Shown one piece after another: positions 26,216-35,551 of a stretch of DNA of 64,000 nucleotides; within the stretch, counting starts at the first letter, position 1, and each line of letters opens with the position of its first letter. Source of the DNA: Acidithiobacillus caldus ATCC 51756 (GTDB lineage: Bacteria > Pseudomonadota > Gammaproteobacteria > Acidithiobacillales > Acidithiobacillaceae); assembly GCF_000175575.2 (NCBI RefSeq), contig NZ_CP005986.1, positions 1,526,146 through 1,590,145 of the forward strand. Reading direction: 5' to 3'. A program made the translations under genes and the position numbers. Under the pieces are notes generated by a model. That model searched no databases. It was not told where the DNA came from and was given only the letters and a program-made list of their open reading frames with translations.

Positions 26216-26641
26216 TCACGAATTGAACAGCGTTTGCCACCATCGCCGCCTTCCCTCGGGAATCACGGGCGGGGCCTGGAGCGCCTGCGGAGCGCACTTC
26301 GACAGAATCCAGCCCGGCGGGATGTGTTTGCCACTACTGCCGCAGGAGGCCCCCAGATTGTTGGGATCGTAGATCTTGATGAACTGTGGGTGGTCGCGAT
26401 CGTCCACATACACGATGCCGAGATAGCGTTCGTGGTGATCGCGCCGCAAAAGCAGATCCATTTCCTTGAGGAAACGGCGAAACGCTTCGGCGGAGAGGGG
26501 CTTTTCCGGCACATCCATACCCACGAAGTAGGCGTACCAGCCCTCGCCCTGGGCTTCCAGCCGCGTCACGAAGTTCTCCCAGTCCGACCACTCGCGGATG
26601 GCCCAGAGCAAGCCCTCGTATTTTTTTTGGAATTCCGACAT
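26216..26641 (-). CDS. Conserved-looking hypothetical protein
   Basis: I do not recognise this 141-residue protein. It is mostly soluble, rich in Trp and charged residues, with YLGIVYVDDRDHPQFIKIYDP followed by NLGASCGSSG. There is no signal peptide or membrane helix. It starts 15 bases after the yjbQ stop and ends 9 bases before the mutS2-like start, so it belongs to a yjbQ-hypothetical-mutS2 run. Codon pattern matches neighbours. Confidence 0.75.
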   Translation of the reverse strand: MSEFQKKYEGLLWAIREWSDWENFVTRLEAQGEGWYAYFVGMDVPEKPLSAEAFRRFLKEMDLLLRRDHHERYLGIVYVDDRDHPQFIKIYDPNNLGASCGSSGKHIPPGWILSKCAPQALQAPPVIPEGRRRWWQTLFNS

Positions 26642-26656
26642 CTCTCCCTCGTAGGT

Positions 26657-27103
26657 TCAGCGCTGGGCGCAATGGCCCGTGAAACCGACCCACAGGTGCC
26701 GTTGTTGCGCCTGCTGTCGATGCTCGATGAGATACAGCCCTTGCCAGGTACCCAGCTGCAGGACGCCATCGCGTACCGGAATGCTCAGGCTGTTCTGGGT
26801 CAGTACCGTGCGGATGTGTGCCGCCATGTCGTCCGGACCCTCGTTCCGATGACGGTAGCGCGGGTCGCCGTCGGGCACCAGGCGGCCGAGGAAATCCAGC
26901 AGGTCACGCTGGACGTCGGGGTCGGCATTCTCCTGCAGGATGAGGCCCGCCGAGGTATGCGGCAGAAAAACCTGCACCCATCCGGCCAGGGCCGCATTTT
27001 CCCGTAGCCAGGAGGCGACGCGCCCATCCAGGGGGTACAGACCGCGCCCGGACGTGGCAATGCGCCACTGCACATCCCGTTGCTCCAAAATTGCGGTACT
27101 CAC
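26657..27103 (-). CDS. yjbQ: YjbQ-family protein (secondary thiamine-phosphate synthase)
   Basis: A 148-residue UPF0047/YjbQ protein. Diagnostic segments are VFLPHTSAGLILQENADPDV, HRNEGPDDMAAHI and GTWQGLYLIEHR; conserved His residues form a putative active site. The family has weak thiamine-phosphate synthase activity, but the physiological role is not settled. Its start overlaps the tadA stop by four bases. Confidence 0.92.
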   Translation of the reverse strand: MSTAILEQRDVQWRIATSGRGLYPLDGRVASWLRENAALAGWVQVFLPHTSAGLILQENADPDVQRDLLDFLGRLVPDGDPRYRHRNEGPDDMAAHIRTVLTQNSLSIPVRDGVLQLGTWQGLYLIEHRQQAQQRHLWVGFTGHCAQR

Positions 27104-27636
27104 GCTTCCCGACCGCCCTTGCCGGCCCGTCGAGCGCGAAAAAAATCCTGCAGGAGGGCTTGGCTTTCACGGGCACCAGGGCCCTCACGCCAACGCAGAC
27201 GATGGAGCCTGGGTTCGGCGTCGAGCACCCCGAGACGGCTGACCACCGCACCCCCTTTTGGATCGCGGGCAGCGAAGACGAGCTGCGCCACCCGCGCCTG
27301 CAGCATGGCCCCGGCACACATGGCGCAAGGTTCCAGGGTCACATACAGGGTCGTTCCCAACAATCGATAATTTCCAAGGGCGCGCGCCGCCTCGCGCAGG
27401 ACCAGGATCTCGGCGTGGGCACAAGGGTCCTGCATTGCGATGGGGCGGTTGTGGGCACGAGCCAGCAGTGCGCCGCTGGCGCTGAGCAACACGGCGCCAA
27501 CGGGCACTTCGCCGACCAGGCTCGCGCAGCGCGCCTGCTCCAGGGCAAGGCCCATCCAGTGCCGATCGTCCGTCTCGGCCGCCACCGGTCCACCGGCCAC
27601 CGTCGCCGCCAAGCTGTCGCAGGGTTCCAGGATCAT
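27100..27636 (-). CDS. tadA: tRNA-specific adenosine deaminase
   Basis: A 178-residue zinc deaminase that converts A34 to inosine in tRNA-Arg. The zinc and proton-shuttle motifs are HAEILVLREA and PCAMCAGAML. An additional 50 residues can be read upstream, but they do not look like the family, and the ATG at 27636 is preferred. No strong ribosome site is seen, so the exact start is uncertain. Divergent from the pil operon. Confidence 0.9.
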   Translation of the reverse strand: MILEPCDSLAATVAGGPVAAETDDRHWMGLALEQARCASLVGEVPVGAVLLSASGALLARAHNRPIAMQDPCAHAEILVLREAARALGNYRLLGTTLYVTLEPCAMCAGAMLQARVAQLVFAARDPKGGAVVSRLGVLDAEPRLHRLRWREGPGARESQALLQDFFRARRAGKGGREA

Positions 27637-27718
27637 GGTTCGGAGTTTACGCGCAAAGACGGCACTCGGCCAAACCACCGCCGCGGCGGCACCGGAGGAT
27701 TCGGCCTTGCGATTTACC

Positions 27719-27746
27719 TTGACAGGGCAAGGAATGCTGCTAATTT
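27719..27746 (+). promoter_or_regulatory. Promoter of the pilMNOPQ operon
   Basis: TTGACA and TAATTT are 16 bases apart, about 105 bases before pilM. The -35 box is a perfect consensus. It lies in the tadA-pilM divergent region and is the best promoter for the long plus-strand run beginning with pilM. Confidence 0.6.
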
Positions 27747-27852
27747 CCCACCCGAGTTGTAAAAAACAGACGTGCCCGAGATCCACGGCCCGCGCGGTGG
27801 CGGTCCCGAAGCGGGCGAATGAAGCTCAACCACAGCTTTGAAGGAAGATGAC

Positions 27853-28899
27853 GTGCTGCGCTTGCCCAGTCCTCCGCTGCTCGGTCTGGATATATCTCCC
27901 GAGGCAGTCAAAATCGTCGAACTGTCGGCTTCCCGAGGACGTATCCGGGTCGAGAATGCCGATTCCGAAAGTCTACCCGCCGGCGCCGTCAACGATCGCG
28001 AGGTACTCGACGTCGACGTCGTGACCCACACCATCCGCAGCATGCTCGAGCGCTCACGCATCCGGACCAAGGCCGTGGCCACGGCCCTGCCCAGCAACGC
28101 CGTCATCGTCAAGGTCATCTCCCTGCCCGCCGATCTCAATGACGAGGGTATCGAGGAGCAGATCCGCTTCGAGGGCAGCCAGTACATTCCCTACAGTATC
28201 GATGCCGTCAACTTCGATTTCGCCGAACTCGGACCCGATGAGCAGCGCCGCGGCTACAAGCGGGTGCTGCTGGTGGCCTGCAAAAAAGAAACCGTCGAGG
28301 ATCGCGCGGCCATCCTCGAGGCCAGCGGTCTGAAACCCAAGATCGTCGACGTCCAGCAATTCACCCTCTGGGGCCTTTTTCAGCATCTGGAAGGCCCGCA
28401 GGAAAAGTCGTCCGTGGCCTTGCTCGAGGTCGGGAGCCTCACCACCGCCCTCCACGTCTTCGAGGAGGGTCAGCCCATCTATTCGCGCGAGCACAATTTT
28501 GGCAGTGGGCGGCTGGCCGAAGAAGTGCAAAGGCGCTACAGCCTCGAGCCCCAGGACGCCCAGCGCATGCTGCGCTTTGGTGGGCTGCCGCAGGACTATC
28601 CCAAGGACATCCTGCAGCCCTTCGTTCGCAATCTGGCACAGGAAATCTTCCGGGCCGTGGATTTCTTTCAGGCCAGCATGCCGGACGTACAGCTGGCGAC
28701 GGTGCGACTCTTCGGCGCTGGTGCCATGCTGCCGCAGCTGGACGCGCAGTTGCAGCAACTGGTGCACATCCCCGTTGCGGCACCCGATCCCTTTGCCGGC
28801 ATGGAGATGGCGGCACAGGTCAGCCGCCGTTTCCTTGAGGCCGACCGCTCTTCCCTAGCCGTCGCCTGCGGCCTCGCGCTTCGGAGGCTGCCCGCATGA
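27853..28899 (+). CDS. pilM: Type IV pilus inner-membrane assembly ATPase-like protein PilM
   Basis: A 348-residue actin-like cytoplasmic protein that binds the N-terminus of PilN and forms the base of the pilus alignment complex. LLGLDISPEAVKIVEL and the later VLLVACKKETVEDRAAIL are characteristic. I chose GTG 27853 because AAGGA lies seven bases upstream; a TTG five codons earlier has no ribosome site. Its stop overlaps the pilN start (ATGA). Confidence 0.93.
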   Translation: MLRLPSPPLLGLDISPEAVKIVELSASRGRIRVENADSESLPAGAVNDREVLDVDVVTHTIRSMLERSRIRTKAVATALPSNAVIVKVISLPADLNDEGIEEQIRFEGSQYIPYSIDAVNFDFAELGPDEQRRGYKRVLLVACKKETVEDRAAILEASGLKPKIVDVQQFTLWGLFQHLEGPQEKSSVALLEVGSLTTALHVFEEGQPIYSREHNFGSGRLAEEVQRRYSLEPQDAQRMLRFGGLPQDYPKDILQPFVRNLAQEIFRAVDFFQASMPDVQLATVRLFGAGAMLPQLDAQLQQLVHIPVAAPDPFAGMEMAAQVSRRFLEADRSSLAVACGLALRRLPA

Positions 28900-29483
28900 T
28901 CCGCATCAACCTGCTGCCCTATCGCGAGGCGACCAGGGCTCGCCGCAGTCAACTCTTCGTTCTTGGCCTGGTGGGGGTGTTGCTGCTCGCGACCCTGCTC
29001 TACTACGGCATTTACAGCATTTTTGCGGCGCGCGTGGCCAACGAACAAGAGAAGGTCAACTACCTGCAGGGCGTGACCAAGGAACTCGATGTGAAAATCG
29101 CCTCCATTGCCGATCTGCGCAAGAAACGCGATGAGCTCCTCGCCCGCGAGGGCATCATCACCCGACTGCAGGACCAGCGTGACCTCGTCGTGCGGCTCTT
29201 CAATACCCTGGCCGCCATTACCCCGAAGGGCGTCTTCCTGACCCATCTGCAGCAGACGGGCAGCACCATCACCGTCAACGGGTACGCCCAGGCCAGTGAC
29301 CAGGTGGCCGCCTTCATGCGCCACATCGAAGGTTCCGGCGTCCTCACCAAACCAACCCTGGACATCATCAGCAAAGCGCAACTGGCCGGGGATACCGTGG
29401 AACAGTTCACCCTGCAAATGCAGGTCGTATCCCCCACCGCCGCCACGGACAGCACCGCAAAGGATGCAGGAGCGCACCCATGA
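28896..29483 (+). CDS. pilN: Type IV pilus alignment protein PilN
   Basis: A 195-residue bitopic inner-membrane protein. The PilM-binding motif IRINLLPYRE is at residues 2-11, followed by a membrane helix (about 21-45) and a periplasmic coiled coil plus ferredoxin-like domain. It overlaps pilM and pilO by four bases each. Confidence 0.94.
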   Translation: MIRINLLPYREATRARRSQLFVLGLVGVLLLATLLYYGIYSIFAARVANEQEKVNYLQGVTKELDVKIASIADLRKKRDELLAREGIITRLQDQRDLVVRLFNTLAAITPKGVFLTHLQQTGSTITVNGYAQASDQVAAFMRHIEGSGVLTKPTLDIISKAQLAGDTVEQFTLQMQVVSPTAATDSTAKDAGAHP

Positions 29484-30118
29484 CCCTCGATGAACTGCGC
29501 CACCTCCAGGTGGAGGACATCATGCGCTGGCCGACGAAGACCAAGGCCATTGCTGCACTCGTGCTGATCGTCCTGCTCGGTATCGTCGCCTGGATCTGGT
29601 TCATCTCGCCCGAGAACGACCGCTACAACACGCTTCACGCCCAGGAAGAGTCCCTGAAGAACGCAGTGCGGGAAAAGCAGTTGCTGGCGGCGAACCTGCC
29701 GGCCTACCAGGCCCAGATCCAGGAGATGAATCTGCGCTTTGAACGCTTCCTGCAGCAGCTACCCAACCGCAGCCAGATCCCCTCGCTGCTGGATGACGTC
29801 ACCTTGGCTGGGCGGAGCCGGGGGCTGGAGTTTGAACTCTTTCAGCCACTGCCCGAGACCAACAAGGATTTCTACGCCGAGATCCCTGTGAAGATCAAGG
29901 TGGTGGGTAGCTACGACGAAATCGGTCGATTCGCCGCAGCCGTGGCGGCCATGCCGCGCATCGTCACCATCAACGACATCGACATCAGCCGTGTGGCCAA
30001 CACCGGCTCCCCCGCAGCTCGGGCGGCGGCTACGCAAAAGCTCGTGATGCAGTGCACCGCCACGACCTACCGCTATCTGGCGGAGCAAAATCAGCAGACG
30101 GAGGGCAAGAAACCGTGA
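29480..30118 (+). CDS. pilO: Type IV pilus alignment protein PilO
   Basis: A 212-residue inner-membrane protein with a short cytoplasmic tail, one helix (about residues 26-45) and a periplasmic coiled coil and ferredoxin-like domain; it forms a heterodimer with PilN. Overlaps with its neighbours at both ends show tight coupling. Confidence 0.94.
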   Translation: MTLDELRHLQVEDIMRWPTKTKAIAALVLIVLLGIVAWIWFISPENDRYNTLHAQEESLKNAVREKQLLAANLPAYQAQIQEMNLRFERFLQQLPNRSQIPSLLDDVTLAGRSRGLEFELFQPLPETNKDFYAEIPVKIKVVGSYDEIGRFAAAVAAMPRIVTINDIDISRVANTGSPAARAAATQKLVMQCTATTYRYLAEQNQQTEGKKP

Positions 30119-30657
30119 AGACGCGCCTACCTGTCCTGTTCCTGCTCAGTGGTGCGTTGCTGCTGACGGGCTGCTCCCACGAGGATAACCTGGCCAAGCT
30201 CAAGGCCTTCGTGGCCGCCGAACCCCACACGGAAGGCCACATCCCACCCTTGCCCAAGATTACACCCTACGTCGCCACCCAGTATGAGAATCCCCTCGGC
30301 CGGGATCCCTTTACCAGTTTCTCGGAGTTGCAGCTGCGTGCCGAGGCAGCCAATGCCAGCACCAGCCCTGTACCGGAGCACAAGGGACCGCTGCAACCGC
30401 TGGAAAAATACGACCTCGGCAGTCTCACGCTCACGGGTATCGTCCAGACCAGCAACGGCCAGTTCTGGGGCGTGTTCCGTACCCCCGATGGCAAGATCTA
30501 CCGGGCGACCCTGGGCAATGGCATCGGCGACAAGAACGGCCACATCGTCGCCATCGATGCCAAGAAGCGGCAGGTCGTGGTCGAACAGTTCCTGCCCAAC
30601 GCCTTTGGTGGCTATCAAAAACAGAAGACCGTGATGCAGATGCAAAGCAATGACTGA
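30115..30657 (+). CDS. pilP: Type IV pilus lipoprotein PilP
   Basis: A 180-residue inner-membrane lipoprotein linking PilNO to the secretin PilQ. The signal ends in LLTGC near residue 20. YENPLGRDPF and LGSLTLTGIVQ are typical PilP segments leading into its beta-sandwich. The GTG start overlaps the pilO stop (GTGA); a longer upstream reading in this frame would overlap pilO extensively. Confidence 0.93.
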   Translation: MKTRLPVLFLLSGALLLTGCSHEDNLAKLKAFVAAEPHTEGHIPPLPKITPYVATQYENPLGRDPFTSFSELQLRAEAANASTSPVPEHKGPLQPLEKYDLGSLTLTGIVQTSNGQFWGVFRTPDGKIYRATLGNGIGDKNGHIVAIDAKKRQVVVEQFLPNAFGGYQKQKTVMQMQSND

Positions 30658-30694
30658 GCAGGCACCCAGTCCAGGACGAGGAAAGGATCACCCC

Positions 30695-33013
30695 ATGATG
30701 AGCAGAGCAGCCCCCATGCAGCAGCCCAAGATCATCCACCCCAAACGCCCGAGCCTGCGACAGGCCTGCCTGCTGGCCCTGACCCTGGGGCTCGGACTGA
30801 GCGGCAACGCCCTGGCCGAAAGCCTCATCCGTTCGGTGAAGGTCCAGCCGGACGCTACCGGCACGGCCATCTTCGTGGACAGCGACAGCCGGCCGGCGTA
30901 CGACGTCAACAGCTACGACGGCGGCTACCGCATCCGCATCGACTTTGACGATGCCCACTTCCTCTCCTCCGTGGGCAATGTCAATGGCGAAGGGGCCATC
31001 CGCAACGTGCTGGTGGAAAACTCGGGTAAGAGTGCCCACCTGGATCTGCTCCTGAAAACACCCCAGGCGGTCATGGTAGAGCCCGCACCCAAGGGCTACC
31101 GCATTGGCCTCGTGTCCCTCAAGGAACCGGCGACAGCGGCTGCCGCGCCAGCACAGACGCCGGCCAGCACTGCGCCTCAGGCACCCGAGCCCACGCCGGT
31201 AGCCGTCACCAGTGGCACCCAGATCGACAATGTGTCCTTCGAGCGTGGCAAGAACGACTCCGGTGTCTTGAACCTGTCCATAGAGGGGCCCCAACCGCAG
31301 ATGAATGTCACCCGCGAGCCTGGGCGACTCATCGTGGAATTGCGCGATACGGCCATTCCTTCCGCCTACACCCATCGCTTTGGCGTGACCCAGTTTGGAA
31401 CACCGGTGGATTATGTGGATGCCTACCCGCTGGGGCATTCCACCCGCCTGGTCTTTGCCATTCACGGCCCCTTCGAGTATTCCGCCTATCAACTCGGGCA
31501 GCGCACCATGATTGCCGTGCGCCCGCGCGCCGAAAATAGCGAAGCCAGCAATCCGGAAAAAAGTGCGCGGCTGAGCATGGATTTCCAGAATATCAGCGTG
31601 CGCGATGCCCTCCAGGTCATTGCCGACTTCACCCACCAAAATATCGTCGTTTCCAACAGCGTCACCGGCACCATCTCCATCCGCCTGAAGAACGAACCCT
31701 GGGAGCAGGCTTTCCGGGTCATCCTGGAATCCCAGGGTCTGGCGGTGAAGCACATCGGCAATATCCTCTGGGTGGCTCCGGCCAGCCAGATCACCAGTCA
31801 GGAGGAGGCCGAACTGAAGGCCGCGGCGAGCAAGCGCAAGCTCGAACCCCTGGTCACGGAACTGATCCCCATCAAGTACGCCCAGGCCAGCCAGATTGCC
31901 GATCTGTTGCGCGGGTTTTCCAAGGAGATGAACGAGCAAGAGGGACTGAATCCGACCCAAAGCACCGCTCTGGCAACGGCTTTGGGTATCCCCAGCAGCA
32001 ATCTCATCGGCAATTCCCTGCTCGGCCCGCGCGGTTCGGTGGCCGTGGTGACGCGTACCAACAGCCTGCTGGTGCGGGACACTCCTGAGGACATCGACAA
32101 CATCAAGAAACTCATTGCCAAGATCGACCGCCCCGTGCCCCAGGTGCTCATCGAGGCGCGCATCGTTCAGGTCACCACCAATGCGGCGCAATCTTTGGGT
32201 ATCCAGTGGGGTGGGACCTACACCTCCAACGGCGGCGGTGGTGTGATCAATCTATCGGGCACGGGAGCGTCGCAATATACCTCCAGCCAGGGTGGTTCCT
32301 ATCCCATCGGCGCCACGAGCGGCGCCTCCGGAGGCACCAGCACAGGCAGCGGGATTGGTGTCCCGGCCGTGGTGAATCTGCCCGCCTACGCGCCTGCGGG
32401 TAGCGCCCTCACCGGCCTCAATCCGGCATCCCTCGGCTTTGCCCTGGGCACGGCGGCTGGCAATCGTATCCTCAATCTCCAGTTGCAGGCCCTGCAGGCC
32501 AGCAACCAGGCCAAGATCATCTCCAGCCCCAAGGTCCTCACCCAGGACAACGAAAAGGCGGTCATCGAGCAGGGTCAGGAGATCCCCTATCAGCAGGCCA
32601 CCAGCAGTGGTGCCACTTCCGTCTCCTTCAAAAAGGCAGAACTGAGCCTGGATGTCACCCCCCACATTGCCCCCAATGGCAAGGTCACCCTGGACGTGGA
32701 TGCCAAAAACAATCAGCCCAACTACGCCCAGACCACGCCCTCGGGGGTACCCATCAACACCCAGGAGGTGAAGACCAAGCTGCTGGTGAACAATGGCCAG
32801 ACCGTCGTCATCGGCGGTATCTACACCGACAGCAAGAGCCACTACGATACCGGCGTACCGGTCCTGAAGGACATTCCCCTGCTCGGCTGGCTCTTCAAGA
32901 GCAAGACCTACAACGACTCCCAGTCCGAGCTTCTGGTTTTCCTGACGCCGAAGGTCGTGGGCGGCCAGAGTGAGGACGATCTGGCCGGGGAGGACTCCGG
33001 TAACGGCTCCTGA
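30695..33013 (+). CDS. pilQ: Type IV pilus secretin PilQ
   Basis: A 772-residue outer-membrane secretin through which the pilus exits. In order: signal peptide ending ALAES, two AMIN domains (near residues 35-110 and 170-280), STN/N0 and N1 domains, and a C-terminal secretin domain with VPVLKDIPLLGWLFKS. A Gly/Ser-rich insert (about residues 510-560) lies inside the secretin region. ATG 30695 has AGGA seven bases upstream; an earlier start at 30650 overlaps pilP. Confidence 0.94.
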   Translation: MMSRAAPMQQPKIIHPKRPSLRQACLLALTLGLGLSGNALAESLIRSVKVQPDATGTAIFVDSDSRPAYDVNSYDGGYRIRIDFDDAHFLSSVGNVNGEGAIRNVLVENSGKSAHLDLLLKTPQAVMVEPAPKGYRIGLVSLKEPATAAAAPAQTPASTAPQAPEPTPVAVTSGTQIDNVSFERGKNDSGVLNLSIEGPQPQMNVTREPGRLIVELRDTAIPSAYTHRFGVTQFGTPVDYVDAYPLGHSTRLVFAIHGPFEYSAYQLGQRTMIAVRPRAENSEASNPEKSARLSMDFQNISVRDALQVIADFTHQNIVVSNSVTGTISIRLKNEPWEQAFRVILESQGLAVKHIGNILWVAPASQITSQEEAELKAAASKRKLEPLVTELIPIKYAQASQIADLLRGFSKEMNEQEGLNPTQSTALATALGIPSSNLIGNSLLGPRGSVAVVTRTNSLLVRDTPEDIDNIKKLIAKIDRPVPQVLIEARIVQVTTNAAQSLGIQWGGTYTSNGGGGVINLSGTGASQYTSSQGGSYPIGATSGASGGTSTGSGIGVPAVVNLPAYAPAGSALTGLNPASLGFALGTAAGNRILNLQLQALQASNQAKIISSPKVLTQDNEKAVIEQGQEIPYQQATSSGATSVSFKKAELSLDVTPHIAPNGKVTLDVDAKNNQPNYAQTTPSGVPINTQEVKTKLLVNNGQTVVIGGIYTDSKSHYDTGVPVLKDIPLLGWLFKSKTYNDSQSELLVFLTPKVVGGQSEDDLAGEDSGNGS

Positions 33014-33015
33014 GC

Positions 33016-33564
33016 ATGGGGGATCGGATCGTCCTCATCGGTCCCATGGGCTGTGGGAAATCCACCATCGGGCGGCTGCTGGCCGCCCGCCTGCGTTGTC
33101 GCTTCCTGGATTCGGACGCCATCATCGTGCGTCAGACCGGGGTGGATATCCCCACGATTTTCGCCATCGAGGGGGAATCGGGCTTTCGCGCGCGGGAGCA
33201 CAAGGTCCTCGTGGAACTGTCCCAAAGTGACGAGCGCTTTGTGCTGGCCACCGGCGGCGGCGCCGTTTTGCTACCCGAAAACCGCCCTCTTTTGCGGAGT
33301 ATCGGTGAAGTCATTCATCTGGACATCAGTATCGACGAGCAGTTGAAACGCATCCGCCACGACCGCAACCGGCCCCTGCTGCAGGTGGACGATCTCCCCA
33401 CCCGCCTTGCGGAACTGGCGCAGGCACGCGCGCCCCTGTACCGCGAGGTGGCGCACTGGCGAGTGTTCAGCGATGGTCTGCGCGCCGATCAGGTCCTGAA
33501 CCGGATCCTGCGGCACCGGCGTGAGCGCGCGCGATCGCCATCGGGATCCACACCGCGTCGGTAA
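33016..33564 (+). CDS. aroK: Shikimate kinase
   Basis: A 182-residue P-loop kinase that phosphorylates shikimate. Walker A is GPMGCGKST (residues 9-17), with the shikimate-binding Asp-Ser-Asp region (RFLDSDAII) and ATGGGAVL segment. It starts two bases after the pilQ stop, the classical pilQ-aroK-aroB order. Confidence 0.95.
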   Translation: MGDRIVLIGPMGCGKSTIGRLLAARLRCRFLDSDAIIVRQTGVDIPTIFAIEGESGFRAREHKVLVELSQSDERFVLATGGGAVLLPENRPLLRSIGEVIHLDISIDEQLKRIRHDRNRPLLQVDDLPTRLAELAQARAPLYREVAHWRVFSDGLRADQVLNRILRHRRERARSPSGSTPRR

Positions 33565-33636
33565 ATCCGTGCCCGGACTTGCCAGTGAAGCGGGGAAGCC
33601 TAACAATGACGGGAATCCATCATCCGTGAGTTTTCC

Positions 33637-34722
33637 ATGCCCAGCCTGCACGTCGACCTCGGCCCGCGCTCTTACCCCATCCACATCGGTTCTGGCCTCC
33701 TGGCGGACGCCGAGCTCTTCCTGCCCCACTGCAATTCCGGGCCAGTCGCCATCTTCAGCGACGATCGCGTCGCCGCGCTGCACCTTCCTGCCCTGCGTCG
33801 AACGCTGACGGAGGCGGGCAAGCCCTTCATCGAGGTGATCGTCCCCGCAGGGGAGGAGAGCAAAAGCCTGCAGCAGGTGGAATCCGTCTGCGGTCGGCTG
33901 CTGGAAGCCGGCTTCGGCCGCGACAGCACCCTGTTTGCCCTGGGCGGTGGCGTGATCGGGGATCTGGGCGGCTTCGTCGCCGCCATCTATCAGCGGGGTA
34001 TTCCCTTCCTGCAGATACCCACGACGCTGCTGGCCATGGTGGACTCTTCCGTGGGCGGCAAGACGGGCGTCAATCACGCCCTTGGCAAGAACATGATCGG
34101 GGCGTTCTATCAGCCGCGCGCCGTCGTTGCCGACCTGGACACCCTGGATACCCTGCCGGAGCGGGAGTTTCGCTCCGGTCTGGCGGAGGTGATCAAGTAC
34201 GGACTCATCAGCGATCCCGGTTTCTTTGCCTGGCTCGAGGAGCACCTGGACGCCGTGCTGGCAGAGGACTCGGACGCCCTGAGCCACGTCATCGCCACCT
34301 CGTGCAAGGACAAGGCCGAGGTGGTGGCGCGCGACGAACAAGAAGCGGGACGGCGCGCCATCCTCAATTTTGGTCACACCTTTGGCCACGCCATCGAAGC
34401 CGCCAGCGGCTACGGCCACTACCTGCACGGGGAGGCCGTGGCCATCGGCATGATCATGGCCGCCGATCTGTCCCGGCGACTGGATCTGCTGCGCGAGAGT
34501 GAACAGCAACGGATCTACCAGATCGTCGAGGGGGCTGGGCTGCCTACCCTTTGTCCACGCCTGCCGGCGGAGGAATATCTGCGCTACATGCGCGTGGACA
34601 AGAAGGCCAAGGGGGGGCAGATCCGCTTCATTCTCCTGCGCGGGATCGGTGCCGCCACCATCACCGGCGATGTGCCGCAGGCGGCCCTGATTCAGACCCT
34701 CAACGCCTTCATGGAGCCCTGA
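33637..34722 (+). CDS. aroB: 3-dehydroquinate synthase
   Basis: A 361-residue NAD- and zinc-dependent enzyme of the shikimate pathway. GGGVIGDLGGFVAA, VDSSVGGKTGVNH and FGHTFGHAIE carry NAD and metal ligands. It follows aroK after 72 bases. Confidence 0.97.
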   Translation: MPSLHVDLGPRSYPIHIGSGLLADAELFLPHCNSGPVAIFSDDRVAALHLPALRRTLTEAGKPFIEVIVPAGEESKSLQQVESVCGRLLEAGFGRDSTLFALGGGVIGDLGGFVAAIYQRGIPFLQIPTTLLAMVDSSVGGKTGVNHALGKNMIGAFYQPRAVVADLDTLDTLPEREFRSGLAEVIKYGLISDPGFFAWLEEHLDAVLAEDSDALSHVIATSCKDKAEVVARDEQEAGRRAILNFGHTFGHAIEAASGYGHYLHGEAVAIGMIMAADLSRRLDLLRESEQQRIYQIVEGAGLPTLCPRLPAEEYLRYMRVDKKAKGGQIRFILLRGIGAATITGDVPQAALIQTLNAFMEP

Positions 34723-34723
34723 C

Positions 34724-35551
34724 ATGTCCGCCCGCAACCAGTCCACCACCGAGATCGCCGAGGAAATGGAGCAGCGCCTGCGTATGAACCCGCAAGGCTG
34801 TCGGCGCATCGGCAATTTTGGCTTCATAGAGCTCGAGGACAGTTGGGGCGACGAGGCCACCATTCTCAACACCGCCCGAATCAGCACCACCAACAATCGC
34901 CTGCATTCCGTGGCGGATTTCAGCGATCGCGACCGCCGCCTGCTCTATCAGCTGCTGCGCGATCAGCACGGCACGCCCTTCGAGACCGTCTATTTTCGCT
35001 TCCGCTTCATCGCACCCATCTTCGTGCTGCGGCAATGGGTCAAACACCGCATGTCCAGCTGGAACGAGTTCTCCATGCGTTATCGCAAGCCCATCTCCGA
35101 AGCCTATGTGCCGGACCTTGCGGCGCGTAGCGTGGACGGTTTTGCGGTGCTGGATGGCACGGCCATGGCCGAGTACAGTGCCCTGATGGAGCAGCTTTTC
35201 CAGTGGTACGAGGCCCAGTACGACAAGGCCTGCGCACGCATCGAACTGGCCCGCGCGGAAGGCCTCCTGCCACCCAAGCAGGGCGGCCGCGATCCCTACC
35301 GCGGACGGGCGCGTGAACTTTTGCGCAATGTTCTGCCCGTGGCCACCTACTCCGACGTCTACTGGACCGTGAATTTTCGCAGTCTCATGAACTTTTTCCG
35401 CCTGCGCCGTAAGCCCGATGCGCAGTACGAGATCCGCGAGTACGCCGATGCCGCCTACGCGCTTTTTGCGGCACGCTATCCCCTTTTGAGCGAGACCATG
35501 GAAAGCGTCCTCAGGGAGCAGGAGCAGCATCTCGCGAGCGAGGCGCCGTGA
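34724..35551 (+). CDS. thyX: FAD-dependent thymidylate synthase (ThyX)
   Basis: A 275-residue flavin-dependent thymidylate synthase converting dUMP to dTMP. The signature is present as KHRMSSWNEFSMRY (residues 107-120). The first Arg of the family's RHR is Lys here; the rest of the motif, including the conserved Ser and NE, is intact. It begins two bases after the aroB stop and overlaps the dGTPase gene, a nucleotide-metabolism pair inserted in the usual aroB-gltB order. Confidence 0.9.
   Translation: MSARNQSTTEIAEEMEQRLRMNPQGCRRIGNFGFIELEDSWGDEATILNTARISTTNNRLHSVADFSDRDRRLLYQLLRDQHGTPFETVYFRFRFIAPIFVLRQWVKHRMSSWNEFSMRYRKPISEAYVPDLAARSVDGFAVLDGTAMAEYSALMEQLFQWYEAQYDKACARIELARAEGLLPPKQGGRDPYRGRARELLRNVLPVATYSDVYWTVNFRSLMNFFRLRRKPDAQYEIREYADAAYALFAARYPLLSETMESVLREQEQHLASEAP

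Noticed and set aside
30431..32191. 586-codon minus-strand open frame inside pilP and pilQ
   Set aside because: Antisense shadow of conserved pilus genes with no ribosome site or recognisable domain.
33271..34896. 541-codon minus-strand frame across aroK, aroB and thyX
   Set aside because: Covers three convincing genes on the other strand; its composition is typical of an antisense shadow.
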